Positions 28,102 to 36,088 of a DNA stretch of 64,000 nt are shown piece after piece; the first letter of the stretch is position 1; each line of letters starts with the position of its first letter. Under the pieces are notes generated by a model that saw nothing but the letters and a program-made list of their open reading frames with translations, had not been told where the DNA came from and did no database searches. The position numbers were made by a program, and so were the translations under genes. This DNA comes from Marinitoga aeolica (GTDB lineage Bacteria; Thermotogota; Thermotogae; Petrotogales; Petrotogaceae): assembly GCF_029910535.1 (NCBI RefSeq), contig NZ_CP069362.1:1860001-1924000 (forward strand). Reading direction: 5' to 3'.

Positions 28102-28206
28102 TCTCCTGAGATGAAGGGTGAAAACCTAACATCAAGGGAGGGGAAAGAAAAGGAATATAATATTCCCCTTCCTTGATGTATAAAAAAGGAAGGGGGTTTT
28201 TATTTT
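28102..28206 (+). ncRNA. Attenuator-like leader RNA of the hyd operon (candidate riboswitch)
   Basis: Three competing folds are visible. (1) A compact 5' fold: TCTCCT (28102-28107) with AGGGGA (28139-28144), GATG (28110-28113) with CATC (28130-28133), and AGG/CCT closing a GAAA loop. (2) A 17-bp helix, 28129-28145 with 28163-28179, with one G-U pair. (3) An intrinsic terminator CCCCTTCC (28165-28172) with GGAAGGGG (28188-28195), then TTTTTATTTT. Helix 2 excludes both 1 and 3, so folding of 1 would allow termination. The terminator 3' arm is also the ribosome site of the next gene. It matches no known riboswitch I can recall. Confidence 0.7.
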
Positions 28207-28453
28207 GGAGAAAAAGATTAGTACCATTTCTATAATTGTATATAACAGAGAATTAGCCTATCAAAAAGTAAGCGATATTTTACACAATTACGGTGAAAAG
28301 GTTCTTTTAAGAGTAGGATATCCGATGAAAGAGAAAGACATAGCTATAATATTTTTAATTGTTGAAATGACGACTGATGAATTAGGAGCTTTATCAGGCA
28401 AATTAGGTCAGGTTGAATCTGTCAAAGTGAAGACAAATACTTTAAGAATATGA
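28205..28453 (+). CDS. TM1266-family putative iron-only hydrogenase system regulator
   Basis: An 82-residue ACT/NikR-C-like ferredoxin-fold protein (ISIIVYNRELAYQKVSDILH, LLRVGYPMKEKDIAIIFLIV, GALSGKLGQVESVKVKT). It matches the small protein TM1266 of Thermotoga, found at the head of hyd maturation clusters and called a hydrogenase system regulator. It has no DNA-binding domain of its own. The TTG start at 28205 follows GGAAGGGGG, the 3' arm of the leader terminator, so its translation depends on leader folding. It is 9 bp before hydG. Confidence 0.88.
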   Translation: MEKKISTISIIVYNRELAYQKVSDILHNYGEKVLLRVGYPMKEKDIAIIFLIVEMTTDELGALSGKLGQVESVKVKTNTLRI

Positions 28454-28462
28454 GGTGAGATT

Positions 28463-29881
28463 ATGATGTATTTTATTAAAGATAATGAGAATTTAAAATC
28501 TTTTATTCCACAACAGACTATTTTAGATTTATTAGAAAAAACAAAGAATCCTGATCGTGCTAAGGTTAGAGAGATTATTCAAAAATCACTCGATAAAAAT
28601 AGATTGGATCCTGAAGAAATGGCTACATTATTAAATGTAGAAGATGAAGAGTTACTTGAAGAAGTATTTGAGGGAGCAAGAGAGTTAAAAAGAAGAATAT
28701 ATGGTAATAGAATTGTATTGTTTGCACCGTTGTATATTGGTAATGAATGTATTAATAATTGTCAATATTGTGGTTTTAGAATTACAAATAAAACAATTGA
28801 AAGAAGAAGTTTATCGTTAGATGAAGTTGTTGAAGAAGTAAAAGCTTTAGAAAATAAAGGTCATAAAAGATTGATAGTAGTTTTTGGAGAACATCCAAAA
28901 TATGATGCAAAATTTATGACAGAGACAATTAAGACTATATATAATACAAAGTTTGGTAAGGGTGAAATAAGAAGAGTTAATGTTAATGCTGCGCCTCAAA
29001 CTGTAGAAGATTATAAGCTGTTTAAAGAAGTAGGAATAGGAACATTTCAAATTTTCCAAGAAACTTATCATTATGAAACGTATAAAAAATATCATTTAAG
29101 TGGTCCGAAATCCAATTATTATTGGAGGTTATATGGATTAGATAGAGCATTCAAAGCAGGATTAGATGATGTTGGAATAGGAGCATTGTTTGGATTGTAT
29201 GATTGGAAATTTGAAGCAATGGGATTATTATACCACACAATACATTTTGAAGAAAGATTTAATGTAGGGCCCCATACAATATCGTTCCCAAGGATGGAAC
29301 CTGCATTAGATACTCCACTTGCAGAGAGGCCTCCTTATGCAGTTTCTGATAACGATTTTAAAAAATTAGTAGCAATTTTAAGACTTGCTGTTCCATATAC
29401 TGGATTAATATTAACTGCAAGAGAACCAGTAGAAATAAGGAATGAAGTAATGAAGTTTGGTGTTTCGCAGATAGATGGTGGTTCTTCAATTGGTGTTGGA
29501 AGTTATCATGAAACAGATGAAGAAAAATTAAAAAGAAGTCAGTTTTTATTGGGAGATAATAGAACATTAGATCAGATAATAGAAGAATTAGCTGAGGAAG
29601 GATATTTGCCATCATTTTGTACAGGATGTTATAGATTAGGAAGGACAGGAGAACATTTCATGGAATTTGCAATTCCTGGTTTTGTTAAAAGATTTTGTAC
29701 TCCTAATGCTATATTAACATTTTTAGAATATATTGAAGATTATGCCCCTGAGAAAACAAAAATAATTGGTATAAAAAGAATAGAAGAAGAATTAAAAAAT
29801 ATGAATAATAATCCTTTAAAGGAACAATTACTTGAAAAAATCAAAAAAGTAAAAGAAGGAGAGAGAGATCTTTATTTTTAG
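28463..29881 (+). CDS. hydG: [FeFe]-hydrogenase maturase HydG (radical SAM tyrosine lyase)
   Basis: A 472-residue enzyme that cleaves tyrosine to p-cresol, CO and cyanide and builds the Fe(CO)2CN precursor of the H-cluster. The radical SAM motif CINNCQYC (C96-x3-C100-x2-C103) and the C-terminal cluster motif (CTGC, then a Cys 22 residues later in VKRFC) that binds the auxiliary cluster with the dangler iron are both present. The N-terminal helical part resembles ThiH. Two ATGs (28463, 28466) are possible behind GAGGTG. Second gene of the operon. Confidence 0.96.
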   Translation: MMYFIKDNENLKSFIPQQTILDLLEKTKNPDRAKVREIIQKSLDKNRLDPEEMATLLNVEDEELLEEVFEGARELKRRIYGNRIVLFAPLYIGNECINNCQYCGFRITNKTIERRSLSLDEVVEEVKALENKGHKRLIVVFGEHPKYDAKFMTETIKTIYNTKFGKGEIRRVNVNAAPQTVEDYKLFKEVGIGTFQIFQETYHYETYKKYHLSGPKSNYYWRLYGLDRAFKAGLDDVGIGALFGLYDWKFEAMGLLYHTIHFEERFNVGPHTISFPRMEPALDTPLAERPPYAVSDNDFKKLVAILRLAVPYTGLILTAREPVEIRNEVMKFGVSQIDGGSSIGVGSYHETDEEKLKRSQFLLGDNRTLDQIIEELAEEGYLPSFCTGCYRLGRTGEHFMEFAIPGFVKRFCTPNAILTFLEYIEDYAPEKTKIIGIKRIEEELKNMNNNPLKEQLLEKIKKVKEGERDLYF

Positions 29882-29887
29882 GCGGTG

Positions 29888-31012
29888 ATGAATATTTCAA
29901 AGAGATTAGAGAGATTGAAAATAAAATTAATAGAATTGAAAAAAGAAATGCCGTTGGAGATAAATGAAGTAATTGACTATTTTTTAAAACATATGACTTT
30001 AAATTATGAAAAAGTGTTATGGATACTTTCTTTAAATGAAGAAAATTTAAAAGAGAAAATATATAAAGTAGCAGATATAGTAAATAAAACGCTAAATACT
30101 GATATTGTAACCTTAAAAGGTGTAATTGAATTTAGCAATTATTGTAAGAAGAGTTGCTATTATTGTGGTATAAGAGTTCAGAATGATATAATAAAAAGGT
30201 ATAGAATACCTATAGATGAAATTTTTGAAATAGCTAAAAATGGTGTAGAGAGTGGGTTAACAACCATAATATTGCAATCAGGAGAAGATGATTTTTATAG
30301 TGATGATGATCTGGAAAAATTAATATTTAGAATTCATCATGAACTTAAAACAGCGGTATCTATTTCTATTGGTGAGAGGAGTAAAGAAGCTTATAAAAGG
30401 TTTAGAAATGCTGGTGCTTCAAAGGTGTTGTTGAAACACGAGGCGATTAATAGAAAGATATTTGAAGATGTGCATCCTGATAAGGATTATGATTTGAGAA
30501 TAGAATTGCTTGATTATTTAGTAGAATTGGGGTATATAACAGGTTCAGGTAATATTATAGGATTACCAGGTCAAACATTAGAAGATATAGCGAAAGATAT
30601 AATCTTTATGAAAGAACATAATATTAAAATGATAGGAATGGGGCCGTTTATTTCTACACATAATACACCATTGGAAAATTTGGAAAATGGTTCAGCAGAG
30701 TTAACATTAAATGCATATGCAGCAACAAGATTAACAATACCATTTGCTCAAATGCCAGCTACAACAGCGCTGGGTACTATAGACAGGAATTATCAATTTA
30801 AGGCTTTAAACTGTGGATGTAATGTAATTATGGTTAATTTAACTCCTGACGAATATCGAGAAAATTATAATATATATGATGAAAAAATAAAAGTTGATTT
30901 ATTGGGAACAGCTCAAAGAATATTGGATATGGGATTAAAAATTCCGCCATATACATTGAGAAATTTATTTATTAAGGAGGCACAGTATGGCTTCTCCAAT
31001 GAAAGGTTATAG
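29888..31012 (+). CDS. hydE: [FeFe]-hydrogenase maturase HydE (radical SAM)
   Basis: About 374 residues. The radical SAM motif YCKKSCYYC (CX3CX2C, about 86-93) lies after a helical N-terminus. The barrel includes TIILQSGEDDFYSDDD and GSGNIIGLPGQTLEDI, typical of HydE/BioB relatives. HydE converts the HydG product into the dinuclear iron precursor of the H-cluster. The start is uncertain: ATG 29888 lies just after GGCGGTG with tight spacing, 6 bp after the hydG stop. The end overlaps hydF by 26 bp. Confidence 0.95.
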   Translation: MNISKRLERLKIKLIELKKEMPLEINEVIDYFLKHMTLNYEKVLWILSLNEENLKEKIYKVADIVNKTLNTDIVTLKGVIEFSNYCKKSCYYCGIRVQNDIIKRYRIPIDEIFEIAKNGVESGLTTIILQSGEDDFYSDDDLEKLIFRIHHELKTAVSISIGERSKEAYKRFRNAGASKVLLKHEAINRKIFEDVHPDKDYDLRIELLDYLVELGYITGSGNIIGLPGQTLEDIAKDIIFMKEHNIKMIGMGPFISTHNTPLENLENGSAELTLNAYAATRLTIPFAQMPATTALGTIDRNYQFKALNCGCNVIMVNLTPDEYRENYNIYDEKIKVDLLGTAQRILDMGLKIPPYTLRNLFIKEAQYGFSNERL

Positions 31013-32195
31013 AAAATACATAGCAATAACAGGAAAAAGAAATGTTGGGAAATCGACTTTAATAAATGCTATTTTGAATCAGGATATTGCTATTGTCAGT
31101 GATTTTCCTGGAACTACAACAGATCCTGTATATAGAACAATGGAATTAGTTCCTTTAGGGCCTGTAACCATTGTGGATACACCTGGAATAGATGATGAAG
31201 GGTTAGTTGGAGAAAAAAGAATAAAAAAGGCTACAAAAGCATTATATAAGGCTGATATAGCATTATTAGTTGTAACAGATGTAATATCTAATTATGAGAA
31301 AGAATTAATTGATAATTTTAAAAAATTAAATATTCCATTTTTAATAATAATAAATAAAATAGATGAAATAGAAAATATAGAGAAAATAAAGAAAACATAT
31401 CTAGAATATACAAGTAAGATAATAGAGATTTCAGCAAAAGAAAAAAAGAATATTGAAAAATTAAAAGAAGAAATTGCAAAATTATTGCCAAATGAAGAAG
31501 AAGTACCTTTAATAGCGGATTTAGTAGAACCGGGACAGCTGATTATATTAGTTGTTCCAATAGATCTTGGAGCACCAAAAGGAAGGTTAATAATGCCACA
31601 AGTTACTGCAATTAGAGAAATATTAGATAGAGAAGCGATCGCAGTAGTTACAAAGGAAAGAGAGCTAAGGCATACATTAGAAAAATTAAATCAAAAGCCG
31701 GATTTGGTAATTACAGATTCTCAAAGTGTAATGAAAGTTGTTTCTGATATTGATTTTGATATACCACTTACTACATTTTCTATATTAGAAGCACGACATA
31801 AAGGAGATTTGAAAATATTATCTGAAGGAATAAAAGCGATAGAAAATTTAAATGAAAATGATAAAGTAATAATAATGGAAGGTTGTTCTCATAGACCGTT
31901 GACTGAAGATATAGGTCGAGTAAAAATACCAAGATGGCTTACAAATCATTTAGGAATTAATTTAAATATAGAGTTTTTTGCTGGAACGGAATTTCCTGAT
32001 TATGATATAGTAAAAGATGCAAAATTGATTATTCATTGTGGTGGATGTACTTTAACTAGAAAGAGTATGATAAGAAGAATAAATATTGCTAATATGTATA
32101 ATATACCAATTGTTAATTATGGAGTTATAATATCTTATTTACATGGTGTCTTAGATAGAGCATTAGAGGTATTTCCAGAATTAAAGAGGGTGTAA
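30987..32195 (+). CDS. hydF: [FeFe]-hydrogenase maturase HydF (GTPase scaffold)
   Basis: A 402-residue protein. The N-terminal GTPase domain has G1 GKRNVGKSTL (16-25), G3 DTPG, and G4 NKID. A dimerisation part follows, then a C-terminal iron-sulfur domain with GCSHRPL and HCGGCTL, which together give the CxHx(about 50)HCxxC ligand pattern. It assembles and delivers the two-iron part of the H-cluster to the hydrogenase. The start ATG 30987, behind AAGGAGG, lies inside the end of hydE, showing coupled translation. Confidence 0.96.
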   Translation: MASPMKGYRKYIAITGKRNVGKSTLINAILNQDIAIVSDFPGTTTDPVYRTMELVPLGPVTIVDTPGIDDEGLVGEKRIKKATKALYKADIALLVVTDVISNYEKELIDNFKKLNIPFLIIINKIDEIENIEKIKKTYLEYTSKIIEISAKEKKNIEKLKEEIAKLLPNEEEVPLIADLVEPGQLIILVVPIDLGAPKGRLIMPQVTAIREILDREAIAVVTKERELRHTLEKLNQKPDLVITDSQSVMKVVSDIDFDIPLTTFSILEARHKGDLKILSEGIKAIENLNENDKVIIMEGCSHRPLTEDIGRVKIPRWLTNHLGINLNIEFFAGTEFPDYDIVKDAKLIIHCGGCTLTRKSMIRRINIANMYNIPIVNYGVIISYLHGVLDRALEVFPELKRV

Positions 32196-32197
32196 AA

Positions 32198-33568
32198 ATG
32201 AGAGTCGAAAAAGATTTTATAGGTGAAGTTGAAATTCCAGATGATGTTTATTATGGAATCCATACCTATAGAGCTTTAAATAATTTCCCGAATACAGGTG
32301 AGAAATTAAATAATAGCTTTATTTGGGCGTTTTTTATGATAAAAAAAGCAGCTGCTATTTTAAATTTTGAATTAGGATATTTGAATGAAAACGAAAAAAA
32401 TGCTATTGTTCAAGCATGTGATGAATGGGAGTCTTTAAAAAATCATATAGTAGTTGATCCATTGAGTGGTGGAGCTGGTACATCGATAAATATGAATATA
32501 AACGAAGTAATAGCTAATAGAGCTACGGAAATACTTGGAGGAAAGAAATCTGAATATATCATTGATCCCTTAGATCAAGTAAATATGCATCAATCAACTA
32601 ATGATGTTTTTCCTACAGCTGGAAAAGTAGCAATTATAAAAGAGTTAAGAGAGTTAGTAGAAAATGTGATAAAATTACAGGATTCAATACAAGTTAAAGA
32701 AAAAGAATATATTAAAATAAGAAAAATAGGAAGAACACAATTAATGGATGCTGTTCCTATTTTATTAGGTCAAGAATTTGGTGCTTGGGCAGACACTCTA
32801 AGCCGGGATAGATGGAGATTATATAAAGTTGAAGAGAGAATAAGAAGTGTAAATATTGGAGGTACAGCAATAGGAACAGGAATAGCTGCACCAAAAGAAT
32901 ATATTTTGAAAATAGTAAATAAGGTTAGAGAAATAACAAAAATTGGCATAGCAAAAGCAGAAAATTTAATAGATGCAACACAAAATTTAGATGTATTTTC
33001 TGAAGTTAGCGGATTATTAAAATCTTTAGCAGTAAATTTAGTAAAAATATCTAATGATATAAGGGTTTTAGGTTCAAATGCAGTAAATGAAATTAAATTA
33101 CCAAAAATACAAGCAGGGAGTTCTATAATGCCTGGTAAAGTAAATCCAGTTATACCAGAATATGTTATACAATTATCAACTAGTGTGATATCTTTTGATA
33201 ATTTAATTACATATGCGTCAAGTATGGGAAATTTAGAGTTGAATCATTTAACACCTATGATTATTCATTATACGTTAAAATCAATAGATTTTCTAAAAAA
33301 AGCAACATATTCCCTAAAAAATTATATAGAATTAATTCAACCAAACGAAGAAAAATGCCATGAAAACTTAGTTAAATCATTTACTTTGGTAACCCCATTA
33401 ATAGAAATATTTGGATATAATGAAGTATCAGAGAGCTTAAAAGAAAATAATTTCGACATAGAAAAGACAGTAAAAGATTTATCAAAAAAGAGGAATTTTG
33501 ATTTTAAAGAGATAATGAATAAAATAAATTCAAATAGATCTGCAGGATTAGGATATCGCCTAAAGTGA
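32198..33568 (+). CDS. aspA: Aspartate ammonia-lyase (fumarase/aspartase superfamily)
   Basis: A 456-residue enzyme of the aspartase type. DPLSGGAGTSINMNINEV near 88-105, DQVNMHQSTNDVFPT near 128-142 and the superfamily signature GSSIMPGKVNPV near 308-319 are all present. It releases ammonium from aspartate to give fumarate. It begins 2 bp after hydF, so it belongs to the maturation operon. The bridging ligand of the H-cluster contains an amine nitrogen, so a local ammonium source is a plausible reason (inference). It ends in a hairpin and overlaps the convergent mscS by 9 bp. Confidence 0.9.
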   Translation: MRVEKDFIGEVEIPDDVYYGIHTYRALNNFPNTGEKLNNSFIWAFFMIKKAAAILNFELGYLNENEKNAIVQACDEWESLKNHIVVDPLSGGAGTSINMNINEVIANRATEILGGKKSEYIIDPLDQVNMHQSTNDVFPTAGKVAIIKELRELVENVIKLQDSIQVKEKEYIKIRKIGRTQLMDAVPILLGQEFGAWADTLSRDRWRLYKVEERIRSVNIGGTAIGTGIAAPKEYILKIVNKVREITKIGIAKAENLIDATQNLDVFSEVSGLLKSLAVNLVKISNDIRVLGSNAVNEIKLPKIQAGSSIMPGKVNPVIPEYVIQLSTSVISFDNLITYASSMGNLELNHLTPMIIHYTLKSIDFLKKATYSLKNYIELIQPNEEKCHENLVKSFTLVTPLIEIFGYNEVSESLKENNFDIEKTVKDLSKKRNFDFKEIMNKINSNRSAGLGYRLK

Positions 33569-33579
33569 ATCTTTAGGCG
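33557..33579. terminator. Hairpin at the convergent ends of aspA and the mscS-like gene
   Basis: CGCCTAAAG-TGAAT-CTTTAGGCG, a 9-bp perfect stem, built into the last codons of both genes. No long T run follows on the plus strand. Confidence 0.7.
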
Positions 33580-34444
33580 TATCTAAATATATAGTTTGAC
33601 TTGGAAAAGCAAAATCTATATCATTGTGTTTGGAAAATTCATCTAAAATGTTTTCCCATATTTCATGGGCAGTTCCTCTTCTTTTACGCGGATGACATAA
33701 ATATCTGATTGTTAATAAAATACCGCTGTCCTCAACGCTTGTATAAACTATCGGTGTTAGTTTTTTATAATATATCATATATTTTGCAGCAGCTTTTTTT
33801 AATTTTTCTTCAGCTTCTTTACTTAAATGTTCGGAATGTTCAGTTGCTATGTTTAATAATATTTCTTTTGCTTTTTTCCAATTGCTATTAAATGTAACAA
33901 GAACAGGAATTTCATTCCATATATATCTAAAATCTTTTGTATAATTTGCCAGATTTTGATTGAAGATTATTCCATTAGGAATATGAACGATTCTCCCTGT
34001 ACTTTGATCTGCATTAACCCAATTCCCTATTTCAAGAATAGTAAAATTTAATATACTTATATCTATAACATCACCTGAAAAATTCCCAATTTCTATTCTA
34101 TCGCCGATTTCAAACGGTTTTTTTGAAATTATATAAATCCATCCAGCAAAATTTGTAATAAGCTCTTTCAAAGCTATAGCTAAACCAGCAGAAAATAACC
34201 CTAAAAATGTTGATAAAGATTGAAATCCCACAAACCATATTCTACCAACTGCTAAAAAAACTATAATAACTAATAAATAATTAGTTGTCTTATTCCAATA
34301 ATATTTATATTTTGGTTCTTTTATTTTTTCTATAATGAGTTTTTCATTTATTTTTTTCAATAAATATATAATAAATATTACTATAAATGAATATAGTATT
34401 TTCTCTCCGTAGTTACTATTTATAAAACTATTCAAAAAATCCAT
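33560..34444 (-). CDS. MscS-family mechanosensitive channel
   Basis: A 294-residue protein with three N-terminal membrane helices (about 15-30, 54-72 and 75-110). The pore-lining TM3 pattern is LGLFSAGLAIALKELITNFAGWI. A beta domain follows (PFEIGDRIEIGNFSGDVIDI) and then an alpha/beta cytoplasmic domain (GIIFNQNLANYTKDF). The channel opens under membrane tension to release solutes in osmotic downshock. Size is close to that of E. coli MscS. It forms a minus-strand pair with the response regulator upstream (13 bp). Confidence 0.9.
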   Translation of the reverse strand: MDFLNSFINSNYGEKILYSFIVIFIIYLLKKINEKLIIEKIKEPKYKYYWNKTTNYLLVIIVFLAVGRIWFVGFQSLSTFLGLFSAGLAIALKELITNFAGWIYIISKKPFEIGDRIEIGNFSGDVIDISILNFTILEIGNWVNADQSTGRIVHIPNGIIFNQNLANYTKDFRYIWNEIPVLVTFNSNWKKAKEILLNIATEHSEHLSKEAEEKLKKAAAKYMIYYKKLTPIVYTSVEDSGILLTIRYLCHPRKRRGTAHEIWENILDEFSKHNDIDFAFPSQTIYLDTPKDSL

Positions 34445-34457
34445 AATTCACCCCATT

Positions 34458-35504
34458 TTAATCTAAAATTTTTTTAATTAATATATCTAAAGTAAATGGT
34501 TTTAAAATATAATTATCTATATTATACTTTGATAGTTTTCTTAAAGTTTCAGGTGATTTATCAGAACCTAAAATATTTATTTTCATGTCTTTAAAAAAGA
34601 TGTTATTTTCTAATTTGTACAAAAAATTTGTTAAATCATCAAAGTCATTATAATCAACGAAAATACTATATACATTTTTACAATTATTAAATAAATATCT
34701 ATATCCTTCCAAAAAATCTTTTGCTTCAATAACATTATAATTTAATTTTTCTCCTACAGCTTTAATTATTTTTCTAATTGTAGTGGATTCACTAATTACT
34801 AAAATTTCTTTTTTAAAAATAGTTTTTAGTAGTAGATTAACTAAAATATTTAATAATACTTTTTCTGATAAATCATATATGATTCTGATATTTCCTATTA
34901 GTTTTTCAATATTTGTATTTTTATCCTTTATATAAATCAATGAAGGAAGATTTTTTAATAATTCTATATTTTCTAAATAAATATCAATGTCTGTAAAAAT
35001 AATATTTTTCCCTTTAATATTTTTAATATCGTTTAATATTGTAATTGGATAATTAATCTTTTTTGAAATTTTATCAAGCACATTAATTAATTCTTTATCT
35101 TGGCTAAAGATATTTAATTTAACATCTATGCTTTTGAGTATATAAGGTAATAATCTGGATAATATATTGTTTTTTGAAAATGGCTTAACTATAAAATCAT
35201 TTATTCCCTTTTTTACTGCTAATAACACACTCTCCTTTTTGTATTTTTCTCCGGTAATCATAATAATTGGTATATTTTTTGTTTTTTCATTATGTTTTAA
35301 TACATCTAAAAATTCAATACCGCTTTCTCCAGGTAAATTCCAATCTAAAAATATTAAAGAAATATCTTCTTTTTCTAATATTACATTAGCTTTTAATGTG
35401 TTCTCAGCAAATAATATTTCTATATATTCAGAAAATTCATAAAAACAATATTTTATATATTCTCTTGAAGTATTTGAGTCATCAATAACCAGAAATTTTC
35501 CCAT
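34458..35504 (-). CDS. Multi-receiver response regulator
   Basis: A 348-residue protein of receiver domains without an output domain. Receiver 1 (1-123) is complete: acidic pair D8-D9, phospho-acceptor D54 (LIFLDWNLPG), T84 and K107. The middle part (about 130-225) looks like a decayed receiver lacking these residues. The third (about 230-348) keeps an acceptor-like Asp (IFVDYNDF) and a Lys-Pro (ILKPFT), but the acidic pair is replaced (VISES). The start ATG 35504 follows GGGGG by 6 bp; an in-frame start further upstream is unlikely. A chemotaxis or phosphorelay role is possible; the partner kinase is not in the window. Confidence 0.8.
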   Translation of the reverse strand: MGKFLVIDDSNTSREYIKYCFYEFSEYIEILFAENTLKANVILEKEDISLIFLDWNLPGESGIEFLDVLKHNEKTKNIPIIMITGEKYKKESVLLAVKKGINDFIVKPFSKNNILSRLLPYILKSIDVKLNIFSQDKELINVLDKISKKINYPITILNDIKNIKGKNIIFTDIDIYLENIELLKNLPSLIYIKDKNTNIEKLIGNIRIIYDLSEKVLLNILVNLLLKTIFKKEILVISESTTIRKIIKAVGEKLNYNVIEAKDFLEGYRYLFNNCKNVYSIFVDYNDFDDLTNFLYKLENNIFFKDMKINILGSDKSPETLRKLSKYNIDNYILKPFTLDILIKKILD

Positions 35505-35634
35505 ATTATTCCCCCGCATTTTAATAAAATCATCATAAATATTATATCATAAATAAAAAAATTATATTATAGAAATACTGAGTTAAAAATTTATATATAT
35601 AATTCTTAGAGAAAATATAAAGGAGGTTTTTTTA

Positions 35635-36063
35635 ATGCAAGTATCTTTAGATCAATTGATAAATGTTATAATGGCAAAATTAGAAGGTTTAGAAATGTCT
35701 CTCGAAGATTTAAAATTCAGAACTAATATAGCTTTAAGGGTTTTATACAAAAATGAATTATTGACAGAAGATAATTTAGTAGAGGCTATAAAAGATGAAT
35801 TTAAAGCAAATACCGAATTAGAAGGAAAGGCTATTGAATTACCTGATGAAAAAGCAAAAGAAATGTCTAAAGATATTTTAAATTGGATTAAAATTGATTT
35901 AGAAGAAATGAAGAAAAAAATGAAAGAGTATGAAGAACAATTAAAGCAATTGATGCAGCAAGCAGAAGCACCAGATATTAGCGTTGCTCCGCCTGATTTA
36001 TTGAATCAATTAGATCAGATGAAAAAAACAAATAATAAAGGTAATAGTGGATTGATATTTTAA
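35635..36063 (+). CDS. Small coiled-coil protein of unknown function
   Basis: A 142-residue acidic protein not recognised. Residues 1-70 are helical (LDQLINVIMAKLEGLEMSLEDL, then LRVLYKNELLTEDNLVEAI). Residues 82-108 form a charged coiled coil (LEEMKKKMKEYEEQLKQL). The tail is Pro/Ala/Asn-rich and ends GNSGLIF. No signal peptide. A strong AAAGGAGG site and a good terminator show that it is a true single gene. Confidence 0.7.
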   Translation: MQVSLDQLINVIMAKLEGLEMSLEDLKFRTNIALRVLYKNELLTEDNLVEAIKDEFKANTELEGKAIELPDEKAKEMSKDILNWIKIDLEEMKKKMKEYEEQLKQLMQQAEAPDISVAPPDLLNQLDQMKKTNNKGNSGLIF

Positions 36064-36064
36064 A

Positions 36065-36086
36065 AAGCTCGCATTTTTGCGAGCTT
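36065..36086. terminator. Bidirectional terminator
   Basis: AAGCTCGC-ATTTTT-GCGAGCTT between convergent genes; T-rich sequence follows on the plus strand. Confidence 0.85.
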
Positions 36087-36088
36087 CT

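Noticed and set aside
28105-28150. TPP riboswitch (CTGAGATGAAGGGT resembles the THI box)
   Set aside because: Only the CUGAGA-like string matches. The 5' GGGG strand, the second arm and the GCGUAGGGAA part of the THI box are missing, and the downstream genes are not thiamine genes.
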